Origin: Thermobifida halotolerans
Lineage (GTDB): Bacteria; Actinomycetota; Actinomycetes; Streptosporangiales; Streptosporangiaceae
Length of the DNA: 64,000 nucleotides
Direction of reading: 5' to 3'
NCBI RefSeq assembly: GCF_003574835.2
Contig: NZ_CP063196.1
Coordinates: forward strand, 2,418,001-2,482,000
Shown: positions 63,307 to 64,000 of the stretch, in pieces
Numbering within the stretch: the stretch's first letter is position 1
Layout of the letters: each line of letters opens with the position of its first letter
Program-made: the position numbers and the translations under genes
The notes under the pieces: model-generated
Databases searched by the model: none
Told to the model about the DNA's origin: nothing
What the model saw: only the letters and a program-made list of their open reading frames with translations

Positions 63307-64000
63307 TCAGCGCACCGGAGCGGTGGGGCCGTCGGGACGCTCGGAACGTCCGGCCACGACCGTCTCCGCCAGCGACTCGACCTCCTCCGAGGACATCCTG
63401 CGGTGTCCGTCCTCGGTGATGACGTCGACCAGCGGGTAGATCTTGCGGTGCAGGTCGGGACCGCCCGTGGCGGAGTCGTCGTCGGCGGCGTCGTAGAGCG
63501 CCTGCAGCGCGACCAGCGCGGCGTCGGTCTCGGTGAGGTCGTCTCGGTAGAGCTTCTTGAGCGCTCCCCTGGCGTAGGTCGAGCCCGAGCCGATGGAGTG
63601 GTAGCGGTGCTCCTCGTAGCGTCCGCCCACCGGGTCGTAGCTGAAGATCCGCCCCTCGCCGCGGGCGGTGTCGTAGCCCACGAGCAGCGGGACCACCACG
63701 AACCCCTGCATGGCCAGCCCCAGGTTGGAGCGGATCATGGTGGCCAGCCGGTTGGCCTTGCCCTCCAGCGACAGCGGACGGCCCTCGCGCTTCTCGTAGT
63801 GCTCCAACTCCACCTGGAAGAGCCTGGCCAGTTCGATGCCGATCCCGGCCGCGCCCGCGATGGCGACCGCGGAGAACTCGTCGGTGCGGAAGAGCTTGTC
63901 CATGTCGCGGTTGGCGATCACGTTGCCGGAGGTGGCCCTGCGGTCACCCGCCAGGACGACGCCGCCGGGGAAGACCATGGCCACGATCGTGGTGGCCTCG
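63307..64000 (-). CDS. prcB: 20S proteasome subunit beta PrcB (5' end beyond window)
   Basis: The catalytic subunit, cut by the window edge. [21 protein letters not shown] is the mature N-terminus; the nucleophile Thr1 should be the ACC codon at 63991-63993, exposed by removal of a propeptide that lies mostly outside. Lys33-region (NRDMDKLF) and [14 protein letters not shown] are present. About 231 codons are visible. The pup and dop genes normally found upstream would be beyond position 64000. Confidence 0.95.
   Translation of the reverse strand, partial: EATTIVAMVFPGGVVLAGDRRATSGNVIANRDMDKLFRTDEFSAVAIAGAAGIGIELARLFQVELEHYEKREGRPLSLEGKANRLATMIRSNLGLAMQGFVVVPLLVGYDTARGEGRIFSYDPVGGRYEEHRYHSIGSGSTYARGALKKLYRDDLTETDAALVALQALYDAADDDSATGGPDLHRKIYPLVDVITEDGHRRMSSEEVESLAETVVAGRSERPDGPTAPVR

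Overview
The window is about 64 kb of very GC-rich actinomycete chromosome. The gene content points to an actinomycete: a 20S proteasome with the Pup ligase PafA, Lsr2, RbpA, PafBC, a stand-alone MsiK ATPase, PimB- and HelY-like proteins, and a DUF397 protein. A Nocardiopsaceae/Thermobifida-type member of the Streptosporangiales fits best, but that placement is inference from content and base composition. About 54 protein genes are supported. I saw no rRNA, tRNA, CRISPR array, transposase or phage gene.

Left part (1-33 kb) is a mosaic of small housekeeping and metabolic units. It holds a metal/siderophore ABC importer under a Fur/Zur-like box (32-3019); MFS and YnfA membrane proteins; a GH63 glycoside hydrolase with a CRP-type site far upstream; a methyltransferase; a GAF-PP2C-HATPase regulator and a RecD2 helicase converging on a long inverted repeat; a three-gene zinc-dehydrogenase operon; threonine dehydratase; a WYL regulator; DUF817; a Ser/Thr kinase; an Rv3235-like protein; GDPD; a UMF1-type MFS; and an atypical P450. 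These are followed by rbpA with an exact sigma-R type promoter, a HAD phosphatase, FxsA, Lnt, MsiK, a PimB-like mannosyltransferase and a GH13 alpha-glucosidase.

Middle and right part (33.5-64 kb) is the actinobacterial Pup-proteasome/Tat neighbourhood, read on the minus strand: prcB (cut by the window end), prcA, pafA, then after a gap an FKBP lipoprotein, a fused pafBC, a small membrane gene, tatA, tatC, an orphan DUF397 gene, a diacylglycerol-kinase-like gene and helY. Between pafA and the FKBP gene lie about 17 kb of accessory genes: lsr2; an acyl-CoA dehydrogenase/aldehyde dehydrogenase/alcohol dehydrogenase operon behind a palindromic operator; a large LuxR (LAL) regulator; a complete Liv-type ABC transporter; a divergent SDR-GntR-galactonate dehydratase operon; and an orphan GntR regulator.

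Regulatory structure is unusually readable because AT-rich operators stand out from the GC-rich background. Six genes without a Shine-Dalgarno sequence carry a -10-like hexamer six or seven bases before the start codon, as expected for leaderless transcripts. Many operons end in perfect GC-rich hairpins. A degenerate repeat family (core GGAACCTC...CCCCGAGGGG) recurs in several otherwise empty intergenic stretches.
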